The notes under the pieces: generated by a model
What the model was told of the DNA's origin: nothing
The model's database searches: none
Seen by the model: the letters and a program-made list of their open reading frames with translations, nothing else
Position numbers and translations under genes: made by a program
In this document: piece after piece, positions 1-5,567 of the stretch
Position numbering within the stretch: position 1 is the stretch's first letter
Layout: every line of letters begins with the position of its first letter
Assembly (NCBI GenBank): GCA_902803125.1
Contig: CADCOZ010000224.1
Span: 1-5,567, forward strand
Length of the DNA: 5,567 nucleotides
Source of the DNA: an uncultured Ruminococcus sp.
GTDB taxonomy: Bacteria; Bacillota; Clostridia; Oscillospirales; Acutalibacteraceae
Direction: 5' to 3'

Positions 1-863
1 GCGGTGAGAGGGTGACCGGAAAGAAGGTTGGCAATAAGTTGGAGGGACAATAATTCGGATTGGTCGGCCAAGTCGAAAAAGCTGTCGGTATGTTCGGCTT
101 TTTGTTGGGCGGCAAACCATGGGTTGTGCTGAAGATTGGCAGGGTCGCCGGTCAAGTCGGGTACGTCCCGCCGAAACAGGGGAGAAAGCAGCGGCGGCAG
201 ACCGATAAGCCGTTCACCGCTCCGAATGACATGGTATTTCAGGCCGGTGCGGTCATAGAGCGAAGATAACGAGTGACTCCAGTCTTTTTGTGCCTGCACA
301 ATTTCGGAAAGGTAAACCCTTTTGTCAAAGGCATAAAGCAGATAGCCTTGCAGGGCTTTGGCAATCGCCAAATTGACAGAAGGACAAAGCGGTGCAGCAC
401 TTTGCAGAGGAAACGAAGAAATGCTTTGGCGGCGTTCCTTCCATAAGAAAAGGGTATCCAGTGATGCTTCAATCTCATTATGACAAATAGAAGCGTGTTT
501 TTCGGGGTGGTGATAAGACATAACCTCTGCGGAATACAGAATAAACGGATGTGCCACAGAATCAAAGGCATAGTGCGTAACAAAACCCAGTGCATAACTC
601 ATAAGCAAATCGCTTTTGTGATGGCGAGCATAGCTGACCAGATAATTCAGCAATATATGAGCCGGACGATTGTGCATTTCGGTGGCGATGGCTCGAAGAC
701 TGCGTCCCCTTTGATGCGGCATCAGGCGGTGACAGAAAAATATATCGGGGCCTGAGGCACCCCAAGTAAACGCAACCGGATTCAGTGCCAGCTGCGGCCG
801 GTTTTCTTTCAGGGCTGTGCGTACCCTTTCTGCTAAAAGGTAGTGAGAAACAATAGCGGGCAT
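1..863 (-). CDS. Zinc-dependent phospholipase C family protein, N-terminal part (runs off left edge)
   Basis: An open frame of 287 codons reads leftward from ATG at 863 with no stop before the window edge, so the C-terminus is missing. The start is set by a strong GGAGGAG site just upstream; the ATG triplets further upstream lie before that site. The residues match the bacterial zinc-dependent phospholipase C / S1-P1 nuclease fold (PF00882 type): an early His (H7 in IVSHYLLAERV), W-G-A-S-G-P-D-I-F-F (W34 to F43, with D40), then A-L-G-F-V-T-H-Y-A-F-D-S-V-A-H-P (H97, D101, H105) and H-N-E-I-E (H128, E132). This spacing of His and Asp ligands is what the family uses to hold its zinc ions. Near residue 256 an N-L-Q-H-N-P-W-F stretch fits the C-terminal region of clostridial members. 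There is no signal peptide, unlike secreted alpha-toxin-type enzymes, so a cytoplasmic role is inferred. The substrate is unknown; the family call is solid but enzymatic activity is unproven. Confidence 0.85.
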   Translation of the reverse strand, partial: MPAIVSHYLLAERVRTALKENRPQLALNPVAFTWGASGPDIFFCHRLMPHQRGRSLRAIATEMHNRPAHILLNYLVSYARHHKSDLLMSYALGFVTHYAFDSVAHPFILYSAEVMSYHHPEKHASICHNEIEASLDTLFLWKERRQSISSFPLQSAAPLCPSVNLAIAKALQGYLLYAFDKRVYLSEIVQAQKDWSHSLSSLYDRTGLKYHVIRSGERLIGLPPLLSPLFRRDVPDLTGDPANLQHNPWFAAQQKAEHTDSFFDLADQSELLSLQLIANLLSGHPLT

Positions 864-867
864 GGCG

Positions 868-876
868 TTCTCCTCC
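868..876 (-). promoter_or_regulatory. Ribosome binding site of the phospholipase C-like gene
   Basis: On the minus strand GGAGGAGAA lies a few bases before ATG 863. It is close to the anti-Shine-Dalgarno consensus. It decides the start, because upstream ATG triplets in the ATCATCATGA run precede it. Confidence 0.75.
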
Positions 877-892
877 GTCATGATGATGGTTA

Positions 893-922
893 ACAACAGG
901 AATCCTTTTGGCTTTATGTCAA
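893..922 (-). promoter_or_regulatory. Possible weak promoter for the phospholipase C-like gene
   Basis: On the minus strand a perfect -35 hexamer TTGACA (922 to 917) is followed after 18 bases by TGTTGT (898 to 893), which matches only three positions of TATAAT. No clear terminator separates this gene from pcrA upstream, so read-through from pcrA is the alternative. The -35 is good and the -10 poor. Confidence 0.3.
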
Positions 923-983
923 TGCTTGGCTTTGGGCTTGGGAATGAGGGGTCGACTGACACCACACACATTTCACGCTCGAT

Positions 984-3359
984 TCAGTTCAAGATGGTCA
1001 GCTTTGCATAATTGGCCATGAGTTTTTTGGTGCCGATTTTATCAAAAGCAATCTCCAGCATATAATCGGAACCGGCCGGTTTGATATCCAGAATGGTGCC
1101 TTCGCCAAAGGATTTATGACTGACACGCATACCCACTGAAAAGGTTTGTGAGGTTTGTGTTGCAGATGTAGGCGTAATGGTATGGCTAAAGGCAATATCC
1201 GTTTTGCGGACTTCTTTGGGAGAAGGGATATCAACTTGTGTCAGCCGGTTAGCGGACAGCACTTTTCGCTTGGTTTCCTTCAGACTGTCGGGAATTTCGG
1301 TAATGAATCGGGACGGGCGGTTGCGGTTGGTATGGCCAAACACCATGCGAACACCGGCATGAATCAAATACAGCTGCTTTTTGGCTCGTGTCAGTCCCAC
1401 ATACGCCAAACGGCGTTCCTCCTGCATTTCGTGTTCGCTGAGGGTCGACTGATAACCGGGGAATATATTTTCTTCCATACCCGGAATAAAAACGCTGTTA
1501 AACTCCAGTCCCTTGGCCGAATGCAGTGTCATCATGACCACACAGTCTTCCGCATCGCTGTAGGCATCAATATCCGTCATCAGTGCGGTTTCTTCCAAAA
1601 AGCCCTGAAGGGTGGCTTCTTCGCCGTTATCTTCTTCATACTGAACAATCGCTGTGGCTAACTGATGCACGTTGTCAAGGGCTGTTTCCGTATACTCATT
1701 GGATTGTATCAGATAGGTTTCGTATCCAATGCTTTTCAGCAGCTGTTCATACATTTCATGCACCGGCTCCGTGTCCAGCATGGCATTCATTTGGTCAATC
1801 ATTCCGCAGAAGTCCAACAGTTTTTTACTGCTTTTTGCCAACGCTTCAAACTGCTGTGACTGCCGCATGGTGTCCATCATACTCTGTCCCAGTGCGGTGC
1901 TGATTTCTTCAATAGCGGCGGCGGTTTTGTCGCCGATACCCCGTTTCGGCACATTCAGGATTCTCTTCAATCGTATGTTATCGTGCGGGTTGCTGATGAC
2001 TGCTAAATAGGCCACCATATCCCGCACCTCTTTGCGTTCATAAAAACGGCGGCCGCCAATGATGCGGTAAGGAATGCCTGCTTTGACAAATGCACGTTCA
2101 ATACCCTGCGACTGTGAATTCATGCGGTAAAGAATGGCAAAGTCGCTGTAATGGCCGCCGGCCTCTACCTGTTCCTTGACCGTTGACAAAATATAATCAC
2201 TTTCATCTCGGTCATCCATGGCGTTATAGACGATAATTTTGTTGCCGGCATCATTTTGTGTCCAAAGGGTCTTGGGCTTTCTTTCATAGTTATGGGCAAT
2301 CACACTGTTGGCCGCCGACAGAATGGTTTGGGTGCAACGATAATTCTGTTCCAGCTTGATACAGCGTGAAAATTCATAGTCTTCTTCAAACTCAAGAATA
2401 TTGCGAATAGTCGCACCCCGAAAACGATAGATACTCTGGTCATCATCACCGACCACACAGATATTGTGGTGGCACATAGCCAGCAGATGTATGAGCAAAT
2501 ACTGCACATGGTTGGTATCCTGATATTCATCGACCATAATATAGCGGAACTGTTCGCTGTATTTTTGCAGCACTTCCGGACAAACTTGGAACAGCGTAAC
2601 GGTATTGAAAAGAATATCATCAAAATCCATCGCATCAGCCGCCAATAAGCGTTTCTGATACAAGGCATAGACCTTGGCCACCGAAGACAGCCGAATATCT
2701 GCCGCATTCTGTTTCCGATACTCGTCGGGGGCTATCATGCTGTCTTTAGCGGAAGAAATTTCTGCCATGATGGTTTTGACCGGCAGGATTTTCTCGTCAA
2801 TATCAAACACCTTCATGCAGTCTTTGATCAGGCGTTTTTGGTCATCGGTGTCATAAATGGTAAAATGGCTTGTGTAGCCCAGCTGATCGCCATAACGCCG
2901 CAGAATCCTTGTACAGCAGGCATGGAAAGTGGATGCCCAGATATCATTTCCCTGTTCGCCTACTTTTGCACAGATGCGGTCTTTCAGTTCCTTGGCCGCC
3001 TTATTGGTAAAAGTGATGGCTAAAATCCGCCACGGATATACCCGTGAAACGGACAGCTTTTCTGCCAGCGTATCGGGCAGTGCCGCATGGCCGGCCGCCG
3101 CTTCCCGCAGAAGGGCTATTTCCTCTTCGGAATAGTCCCCATACAGGCTGTCACTTTCATAAGCCTCACCCCAGCGGAGTATATGCGCCACACGGTTAAC
3201 CAGTACGGTGGTTTTGCCGCTGCCGGCTCCCGCCAAAATCAACAGCGGTCCCTGAAGGGCTAAAGCGGCTTCTTTTTGTTTATCGTTAAGATGTGAAAAT
3301 TCCTGTTCAATCACTTGTTTCCGCAAGCCGATAATTTCTTGTTTCAATGCTTCTGTCAA
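984..3359 (-). CDS. pcrA: ATP-dependent DNA helicase PcrA/UvrD (superfamily 1A)
   Basis: A 791-residue 3'-5' DNA helicase that unwinds DNA in nucleotide excision repair, clears stalled replication and removes recombinase filaments; it acts in the cytoplasm. All SF1A motifs are present: Q motif L-N-D-K-Q (24-28), Walker A GAGSGKT (44-50), motif Ia AITFTNKAAKELKDRI (114-129), DEYQD (277-281), GDDDQSIYRFRGA (304-316), QNYR (338-341), TLHSAKGLEF (611-620) and RRLAYVGLTRAKK (649-661). The C-terminal segment from about 740 (VGMRVSHKSFGEGTI) is the Tudor-like domain that in Bacillus PcrA contacts RNA polymerase. The start is TTG at 3359: an in-frame TGA lies two codons upstream, and the N-terminus from there matches related proteins. 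A stretch of about 45 residues (64-108) between Walker A and motif Ia makes subdomain 1A longer than in Bacillus PcrA; I recall similar insertions in Oscillospirales homologues. F313 stands where many homologues have Trp. The gene is transcribed from its own promoter and diverges from the STAS operon. Confidence 0.97.
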   Translation of the reverse strand: MTEALKQEIIGLRKQVIEQEFSHLNDKQKEAALALQGPLLILAGAGSGKTTVLVNRVAHILRWGEAYESDSLYGDYSEEEIALLREAAAGHAALPDTLAEKLSVSRVYPWRILAITFTNKAAKELKDRICAKVGEQGNDIWASTFHACCTRILRRYGDQLGYTSHFTIYDTDDQKRLIKDCMKVFDIDEKILPVKTIMAEISSAKDSMIAPDEYRKQNAADIRLSSVAKVYALYQKRLLAADAMDFDDILFNTVTLFQVCPEVLQKYSEQFRYIMVDEYQDTNHVQYLLIHLLAMCHHNICVVGDDDQSIYRFRGATIRNILEFEEDYEFSRCIKLEQNYRCTQTILSAANSVIAHNYERKPKTLWTQNDAGNKIIVYNAMDDRDESDYILSTVKEQVEAGGHYSDFAILYRMNSQSQGIERAFVKAGIPYRIIGGRRFYERKEVRDMVAYLAVISNPHDNIRLKRILNVPKRGIGDKTAAAIEEISTALGQSMMDTMRQSQQFEALAKSSKKLLDFCGMIDQMNAMLDTEPVHEMYEQLLKSIGYETYLIQSNEYTETALDNVHQLATAIVQYEEDNGEEATLQGFLEETALMTDIDAYSDAEDCVVMMTLHSAKGLEFNSVFIPGMEENIFPGYQSTLSEHEMQEERRLAYVGLTRAKKQLYLIHAGVRMVFGHTNRNRPSRFITEIPDSLKETKRKVLSANRLTQVDIPSPKEVRKTDIAFSHTITPTSATQTSQTFSVGMRVSHKSFGEGTILDIKPAGSDYMLEIAFDKIGTKKLMANYAKLTILN

Positions 3360-3369
3360 TTTTTGTCAG

Positions 3370-3374
3370 CTCCG
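3370..3374 (-). promoter_or_regulatory. Ribosome binding site before the TTG start of pcrA
   Basis: On the minus strand CGGAG lies about 10 bases before the TTG codon at 3359. It is shorter and further away than the other sites in this window. Together with the TTG start it suggests modest translation of the helicase. The in-frame TGA just upstream rules out an earlier start. Confidence 0.6.
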
Positions 3375-3398
3375 TATCTTCATATTTTACCTTTCCTT

Positions 3399-3427
3399 AT
3401 TCTACACCAAAACACATAAAATATCAA
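3399..3427 (-). promoter_or_regulatory. Sigma-A type promoter of pcrA
   Basis: On the minus strand TTGATA (3427 to 3422) is followed by a 17-base spacer and TAGAAT (3404 to 3399). Each hexamer has five of six consensus bases and the spacing is ideal. Transcription would start near 3392, giving a leader of about 33 bases before the TTG codon. No LexA-type box (GAAC-N4-GTTC) is visible around it. Confidence 0.75.
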
Positions 3428-3447
3428 GCACTGAACAATGGAAACCA

Positions 3448-3565
3448 ATTCGGAATGTGGAATTGTTGATAGCCCAAAGCGCAAAGTCAATGTCCTTGCC
3501 GGCGGCCGGATATTCAAAACATTATGCATTATTCCATTCCACATTCCACTTTCCACATTCCAAAT
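3448..3565. repeat. Small palindromic MITE-like repeat element between the divergent promoters
   Basis: A roughly 118-bp non-coding element is bounded by inverted repeats: ATTCGGAATGTGGAA at 3448-3462 and its reverse complement TTCCACATTCCAAAT at 3551-3565, matching at 14 of 15 positions. The right arm is extended by further TTCCA units (3532-3561). The centre holds a GC palindrome CCGGCGGCCGG (3499-3509). No open frame or clear target-site duplication is seen. It resembles the short dispersed repeats of clostridial genomes; mobility is inferred from structure only. It sits exactly between the two promoters and disrupts neither. Confidence 0.55.
3543..3559. repeat. GTGGAA repeat, upstream copy of a 17-bp inverted pair
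   Basis: ATTCCACTTTCCACATT here is the perfect reverse complement of 5262-5278. It lies in the right arm of the palindromic element. Confidence 0.7.
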
Positions 3566-3584
3566 GATTATATTTGGATAGTCA

Positions 3585-3614
3585 TTGACAAATAAAACCT
3601 GACCATGCTATCAT
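3585..3614 (+). promoter_or_regulatory. Sigma-A type promoter of the STAS operon, with extended -10
   Basis: A perfect -35 TTGACA (3585-3590) is followed after 18 bases by TATCAT (3609-3614), preceded by TG at 3606-3607 in the extended -10 arrangement (TGcTATCAT). This predicts strong housekeeping-type transcription starting near 3621, with a leader of about 74 bases before the first STAS gene. It begins just outside the right arm of the repeat element. Confidence 0.75.
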
Positions 3615-3677
3615 AAAGAAAAGACTGTTATCACAGCCGAAAGCAAGTACCGTTTCTTGTGTTACTCGCTAAAAAAT

Positions 3678-3686
3678 GGAAGGAGT
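3678..3686 (+). promoter_or_regulatory. Ribosome binding site that fixes the start of the first STAS gene
   Basis: GGAAGGAGT ends 8 bases before ATG 3695. It rules out the in-frame GTG at 3659, which has no such site and would add 12 residues to the front of the STAS fold. Confidence 0.85.
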
Positions 3687-3694
3687 CCACTATC

Positions 3695-3991
3695 ATGACG
3701 ATTCAACAAATCAAAGAAGGCCCCAAGCTGACAATTGTCATTGACGGCCGTCTGGATACTACTTCTGCCCCTCAGCTGGAAGCCGTTGTGAAAGAACAGC
3801 TTACCGGCATTGACGATCTGACCTTTGACCTCGAAAAAATGACCTATATTTCTTCTGCCGGTTTGAGAGTTTTATTATCCGCCCAAAAAATGATGAACCG
3901 GCAGGGTGCCATGCGGCTGACCCATGTGAATGAAATGAATCAGGAAATCTTTAATGTGACCGGCTTTTCTGATATCATGACCATTGTTTAA
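3695..3991 (+). CDS. Single-domain STAS protein (anti-sigma-factor antagonist family)
   Basis: A 98-residue cytoplasmic protein consisting of one STAS domain, the usual length for SpoIIAA/RsbV-type anti-anti-sigma factors. It opens with a beta strand and the V-I-D-G-R-L-D-T-T-S-A turn (15-25), then D-L-E-K-M-T-Y-I-S-S-A-G-L-R-V-L-L (45-61), where S54 aligns with the phosphorylated Ser58 of Bacillus SpoIIAA, and ends with N-V-T-G-F-S-D-I (86 onward), the family's conserved last helix. In partner switching the unphosphorylated form binds an anti-sigma factor kinase and frees the sigma factor. No such GHKL kinase and no sigma gene are in the window. The gene leads a probable two-gene operon, 96 bases before a STAS-kinase fusion whose STAS domain is its evident paralogue. 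A diguanylate-cyclase or transporter regulatory role is also possible. Confidence 0.93.
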   Translation: MTIQQIKEGPKLTIVIDGRLDTTSAPQLEAVVKEQLTGIDDLTFDLEKMTYISSAGLRVLLSAQKMMNRQGAMRLTHVNEMNQEIFNVTGFSDIMTIV

Positions 3992-4004
3992 CGAAACAGC
4001 CAAA

Positions 4005-4061
4005 AGTCCCCCACCTCTATGCGGCAGGGGACTGACGAATTCCCCGTTTATCAATGATAAA
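4005..4061 (+). promoter_or_regulatory. Hairpin-forming intergenic region between the two STAS genes
   Basis: AGTCCCC (4005-4011) pairs with GGGGACT (4027-4033) as a 7-bp stem with a 15-base loop. The same GGGGA can instead pair with TCCCC at 4041-4045, so two stems exclude one another. A separate TTTATC-AAT-GATAAA hairpin lies at 4047-4061, just before the next ribosome binding site. No run of T follows any stem, so a standard rho-independent terminator is unlikely. Effects on mRNA stability or on expression of the downstream gene are only inferred. Confidence 0.4.
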
Positions 4062-4070
4062 TTGGAACAA

Positions 4071-4076
4071 AAGGAG
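4071..4076 (+). promoter_or_regulatory. Ribosome binding site of the STAS-kinase gene
   Basis: AAGGAG lies 11 bases before ATG 4088. An ATG at 4077 overlaps the end of the site but is out of frame. The spacing is longer than ideal, which together with the hairpin just upstream may lower translation relative to the first STAS gene. Confidence 0.7.
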
Positions 4077-4087
4077 ATGACTATTGT

Positions 4088-5263
4088 ATGGTATCCAGCC
4101 GAAACAGCGGCGATTTGCTGACCATCTGTTTGGAAGGACGCATTGATTCCACCAATGCGTCCGCCGTGGAACAGCAGATACGAAGTCTGATCGCCGGTCA
4201 AAACATCACCCATTTTCTGATAGACATACAAAACCTATGCTATATTTCCAGTGCCGGTCTGCGGATACTGCTGCATTTGATAAAAAACTATCCCACCATG
4301 CAGCTGATTAACGCCAATTCCGATATCTATGAGGTGTTGGAGATGACCGGTTTTACCGAAATAATTACGGTGCGAAAAACCTATCGGGAGATTTCCATTG
4401 AAGGCTGTGAAGAAATCGGACGAGGCTCTAACGGCATTATCTATCGGGTCAATCAAGACACCGTTGTGAAGGTATACATCCATTCGGATGCCCTGAAGGA
4501 TATCCTTCATGAACGGGAGGTGGCTCGTCTGGCTCTGATTTTGGGCATTCCTACCGCCATTTCCTATGATGTGGTGCGGGTAAACGACCACTACGGCTCT
4601 GTTTTTGAAATGCTGAATGCCCGTTCCTTTTCGGATATTCTCATCAAAGAACCCGATAAAATCGACTGGTGCGTACAGGAATATGTACACCTGATGAAAA
4701 CCCTGCACAGCACCGTGGTGCCAAAAGGCAAACTGCCCGATATGAAAAAGACCGTCCTGTCATGGGCCTCATTCCTACAGGAGCATCTGCCCCAAGAAGC
4801 CGGTCAAAAACTGGTGCGTTTGGTGGAAGAGGTACCGGATTCTGACTGTATGCTGCACGGGGATTATCACACCAAAAACATTGTTGTGCAAAAAGATGAG
4901 ATCCTGCTGATTGACATGGATACCCTGTCTGTCGGTCACCCGATTTTTGAATTTGGCTCGATTTTCAATGCCTTTGTCGGGTTTCATGAACTGAACCAAG
5001 AGAATGTCAAGCATTTTCAAGGCTTTGATTTTGACCTGTCCACCCGCTTTTTCCACAAGGTACTGGCGGCTTATTTGAACACCGATGATGAGCAGAAAAT
5101 ACAGTCCCTATATGACAAAGCCGCTCTTATCGGCTATACCCGACTGATTCGCAGAGGAATTCGCCGTTCGGAAAGCAAGACGGAACAAGGCCGCAAAGAA
5201 CTGGCCTACCGCACCGAACGCCTGCTAACACTGCTGTCCCAAACAGACACACTCACCATCTAA
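4088..5263 (+). CDS. STAS domain fused to an aminoglycoside-phosphotransferase-like kinase (TIGR02172-like)
   Basis: A 391-residue cytoplasmic fusion. Residues 1 to about 100 form a STAS domain with the turn L-E-G-R-I-D-S-T-N-A and the core C-Y-I-S-S-A-G-L-R-I-L-L (51-62), where S55 is the expected phosphoacceptor. Residues from about 105 form an APH/choline-kinase-like domain: Gly loop E-I-G-R-G-S-N-G (109-116), K128 in V-V-K-V-Y, an E-R-E-V helix (142-145), G-I-P-T-A-I-S-Y-D-V-V (153-163), the catalytic loop H-G-D-Y-H-T-K-N-I (257-265, D259 and N264) and I-D-M-D-T-L-S-V-G-H-P (275-285, metal-binding D276). All kinase residues look intact. The closest family I recognise is TIGR02172, first defined as Fibrobacter paralogues of unknown substrate; antibiotic resistance is not implied. 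It follows the single STAS gene and ends in a GTGGAA repeat that supplies part of its stop codon. Whether it phosphorylates STAS serines or a small molecule is unknown. Confidence 0.9.
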   Translation: MVSSRNSGDLLTICLEGRIDSTNASAVEQQIRSLIAGQNITHFLIDIQNLCYISSAGLRILLHLIKNYPTMQLINANSDIYEVLEMTGFTEIITVRKTYREISIEGCEEIGRGSNGIIYRVNQDTVVKVYIHSDALKDILHEREVARLALILGIPTAISYDVVRVNDHYGSVFEMLNARSFSDILIKEPDKIDWCVQEYVHLMKTLHSTVVPKGKLPDMKKTVLSWASFLQEHLPQEAGQKLVRLVEEVPDSDCMLHGDYHTKNIVVQKDEILLIDMDTLSVGHPIFEFGSIFNAFVGFHELNQENVKHFQGFDFDLSTRFFHKVLAAYLNTDDEQKIQSLYDKAALIGYTRLIRRGIRRSESKTEQGRKELAYRTERLLTLLSQTDTLTI

Positions 5264-5278
5264 TGTGGAAAGTGGAAT
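5262..5278. repeat. GTGGAA repeat, downstream copy of the 17-bp inverted pair
   Basis: AATGTGGAAAGTGGAAT is the perfect reverse complement of 3543-3559. Its first two bases are the last two of the TAA stop of the STAS-kinase gene. Only this partial arm is seen here, without the full palindromic element. Confidence 0.7.
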
Positions 5279-5329
5279 TAGTGTTAACCATAAACAAGAA
5301 TTTTTCTGCACCGCAGTGTCCAAAGAAAT

Positions 5330-5334
5330 GAGGT
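5330..5334 (+). promoter_or_regulatory. Ribosome binding site of the PHP-domain gene
   Basis: GAGGT lies 6 bases before ATG 5341 and supports that start. I see no convincing promoter in 5264-5329, so the gene may be read from the STAS operon or from a weak local promoter. Confidence 0.6.
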
Positions 5335-5340
5335 ATCCTT

Positions 5341-5567
5341 ATGCACTCTCCCACTGTTATTGATTTGCATATGCACAGCAGTATATCGGACGGCACAGAC
5401 AGTCCGCAAGAGATTTTAGCGGCTGTTCGGCAAGCCGGTATACGCTTGTTCTCCCTGACAGACCATGATGCCGTTAAGGGCTGTGAGATGATTCGGCAGG
5501 TTCTGACCAAAGATGACCCCGCCTTTATCAACGGCATTGAGGTTTCCTGTGAAGATGAACGGGGAAA
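5341..5567 (+). CDS. PHP-domain metal-dependent phosphoesterase, N-terminal part (runs off right edge)
   Basis: An open frame of 75 codons from ATG 5341 reaches the window edge without a stop. It begins V-I-D-L-H-M-H-S-S-I-S-D-G-T (6-19), the classic PHP first motif with metal ligands H10, H12 and D17, then P-Q-E-I-L (22-26) and the second motif L-T-D-H-D (39-43, ligand H42), followed by I-N-G-I-E-V-S (63-69) with metal-ligand E67. This order matches the stand-alone PHP proteins of the YciV/RNase AM and 3',5'-nucleoside-bisphosphate phosphatase type, which hydrolyse phosphate esters or short RNA ends in the cytoplasm. Histidinol-phosphatase-like and polymerase-associated PHP domains are the alternatives, but the N-terminal position and D-G-T-D-S-P-Q-E sequence favour the YciV type. 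It lies 77 bases after the STAS-kinase gene on the same strand. The function cannot be refined without the C-terminal half. Confidence 0.88.
   Translation, partial: MHSPTVIDLHMHSSISDGTDSPQEILAAVRQAGIRLFSLTDHDAVKGCEMIRQVLTKDDPAFINGIEVSCEDERG

Noticed and set aside
239..595. 118-codon open frame on the minus strand
   Set aside because: It lies in another frame of the phospholipase C-like gene, whose own frame carries the conserved His/Asp motifs.
908..933. Direct repeat TTGGCTTT at 908-915 and 926-933
   Set aside because: Eight bases in a low-complexity stretch; likely chance, with no regulator known to match.
1155..1661. 168-codon open frame on the plus strand inside pcrA
   Set aside because: It is antisense to conserved helicase motifs V and VI, shows no recognisable domain and is best explained as a shadow frame.
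3536..3561. CRISPR-like or tandem array from repeated TTCCA units
   Set aside because: The units are 5-8 bases with no spacers; they belong to the arm of the palindromic repeat.
3659..3694. GTG-started extension of the first STAS protein by 12 residues
   Set aside because: There is no ribosome binding site before GTG 3659, whereas GGAAGGAGT is well placed for ATG 3695 and the STAS fold starts there.
4005..4033. Rho-independent terminator after the first STAS gene
   Set aside because: The 7-bp stem has a long loop and is followed by GACGAATTCCCC with no T-run.
4235..4708. 157-codon antisense open frame under the STAS-kinase gene
   Set aside because: It is low in recognisable motifs and antisense to the ATP loop and STAS core; a shadow of the real gene.
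4400..5263. Aminoglycoside resistance gene
   Set aside because: The kinase fold is APH-like but it is fused to STAS and resembles the TIGR02172 group, which has no shown role in resistance.

Overview
The window looks like chromosomal DNA from a low-to-moderate GC Firmicute, most likely a Clostridia/Oscillospirales-type anaerobe. The reasons are strong AGGAGG-like ribosome binding sites, sigma-A type promoters (TTGATA-N17-TAGAAT and TTGACA-N18-TATCAT), a PcrA helicase with the clostridial-style GDDDQSIYRFRGA motif, and a STAS plus APH-like kinase pair. This assignment is inferred from gene style, not from a marker gene.

Layout. On the minus strand, positions 1-863 hold the N-terminal 287 codons of a zinc-dependent phospholipase C-like protein that runs off the left edge. 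Positions 984-3359 hold a complete PcrA/UvrD helicase that starts at TTG and has its own promoter at 3399-3427. Positions 3360-3694 are a divergent intergenic region. It carries the back-to-back promoters of pcrA (minus) and of the STAS operon (plus). Between them sits a roughly 118-bp palindromic, MITE-like element with 15-bp terminal inverted repeats built on GGAATGTGGAA. On the plus strand, 3695-3991 encodes a 98-residue single-domain STAS protein (anti-sigma-factor antagonist type). Positions 4088-5263 encode a 391-residue protein with a second STAS domain fused to an aminoglycoside-phosphotransferase-like kinase domain. Positions 5341-5567 hold the first 75 codons of a PHP-domain metal-dependent phosphoesterase that runs off the right edge.

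How the genes fit together. The helicase is housekeeping DNA repair and replication. The two STAS genes are evident paralogues with the same Y-I-S-S-A-G-L-R core, and they probably share a transcript. They look like a small signalling module of the partner-switching type, except that no RsbW/SpoIIAB-like GHKL kinase is present in the window. Instead an APH-fold kinase with intact catalytic motifs is covalently joined to one STAS domain. A 17-bp perfect inverted match of the GTGGAA repeat lies upstream of this STAS pair (3543-3559) and at the stop codon of its second gene (5262-5278), so the module is bracketed by copies of a dispersed repeat. No rRNA, tRNA, CRISPR array, transposase or convincing rho-independent terminator was seen.
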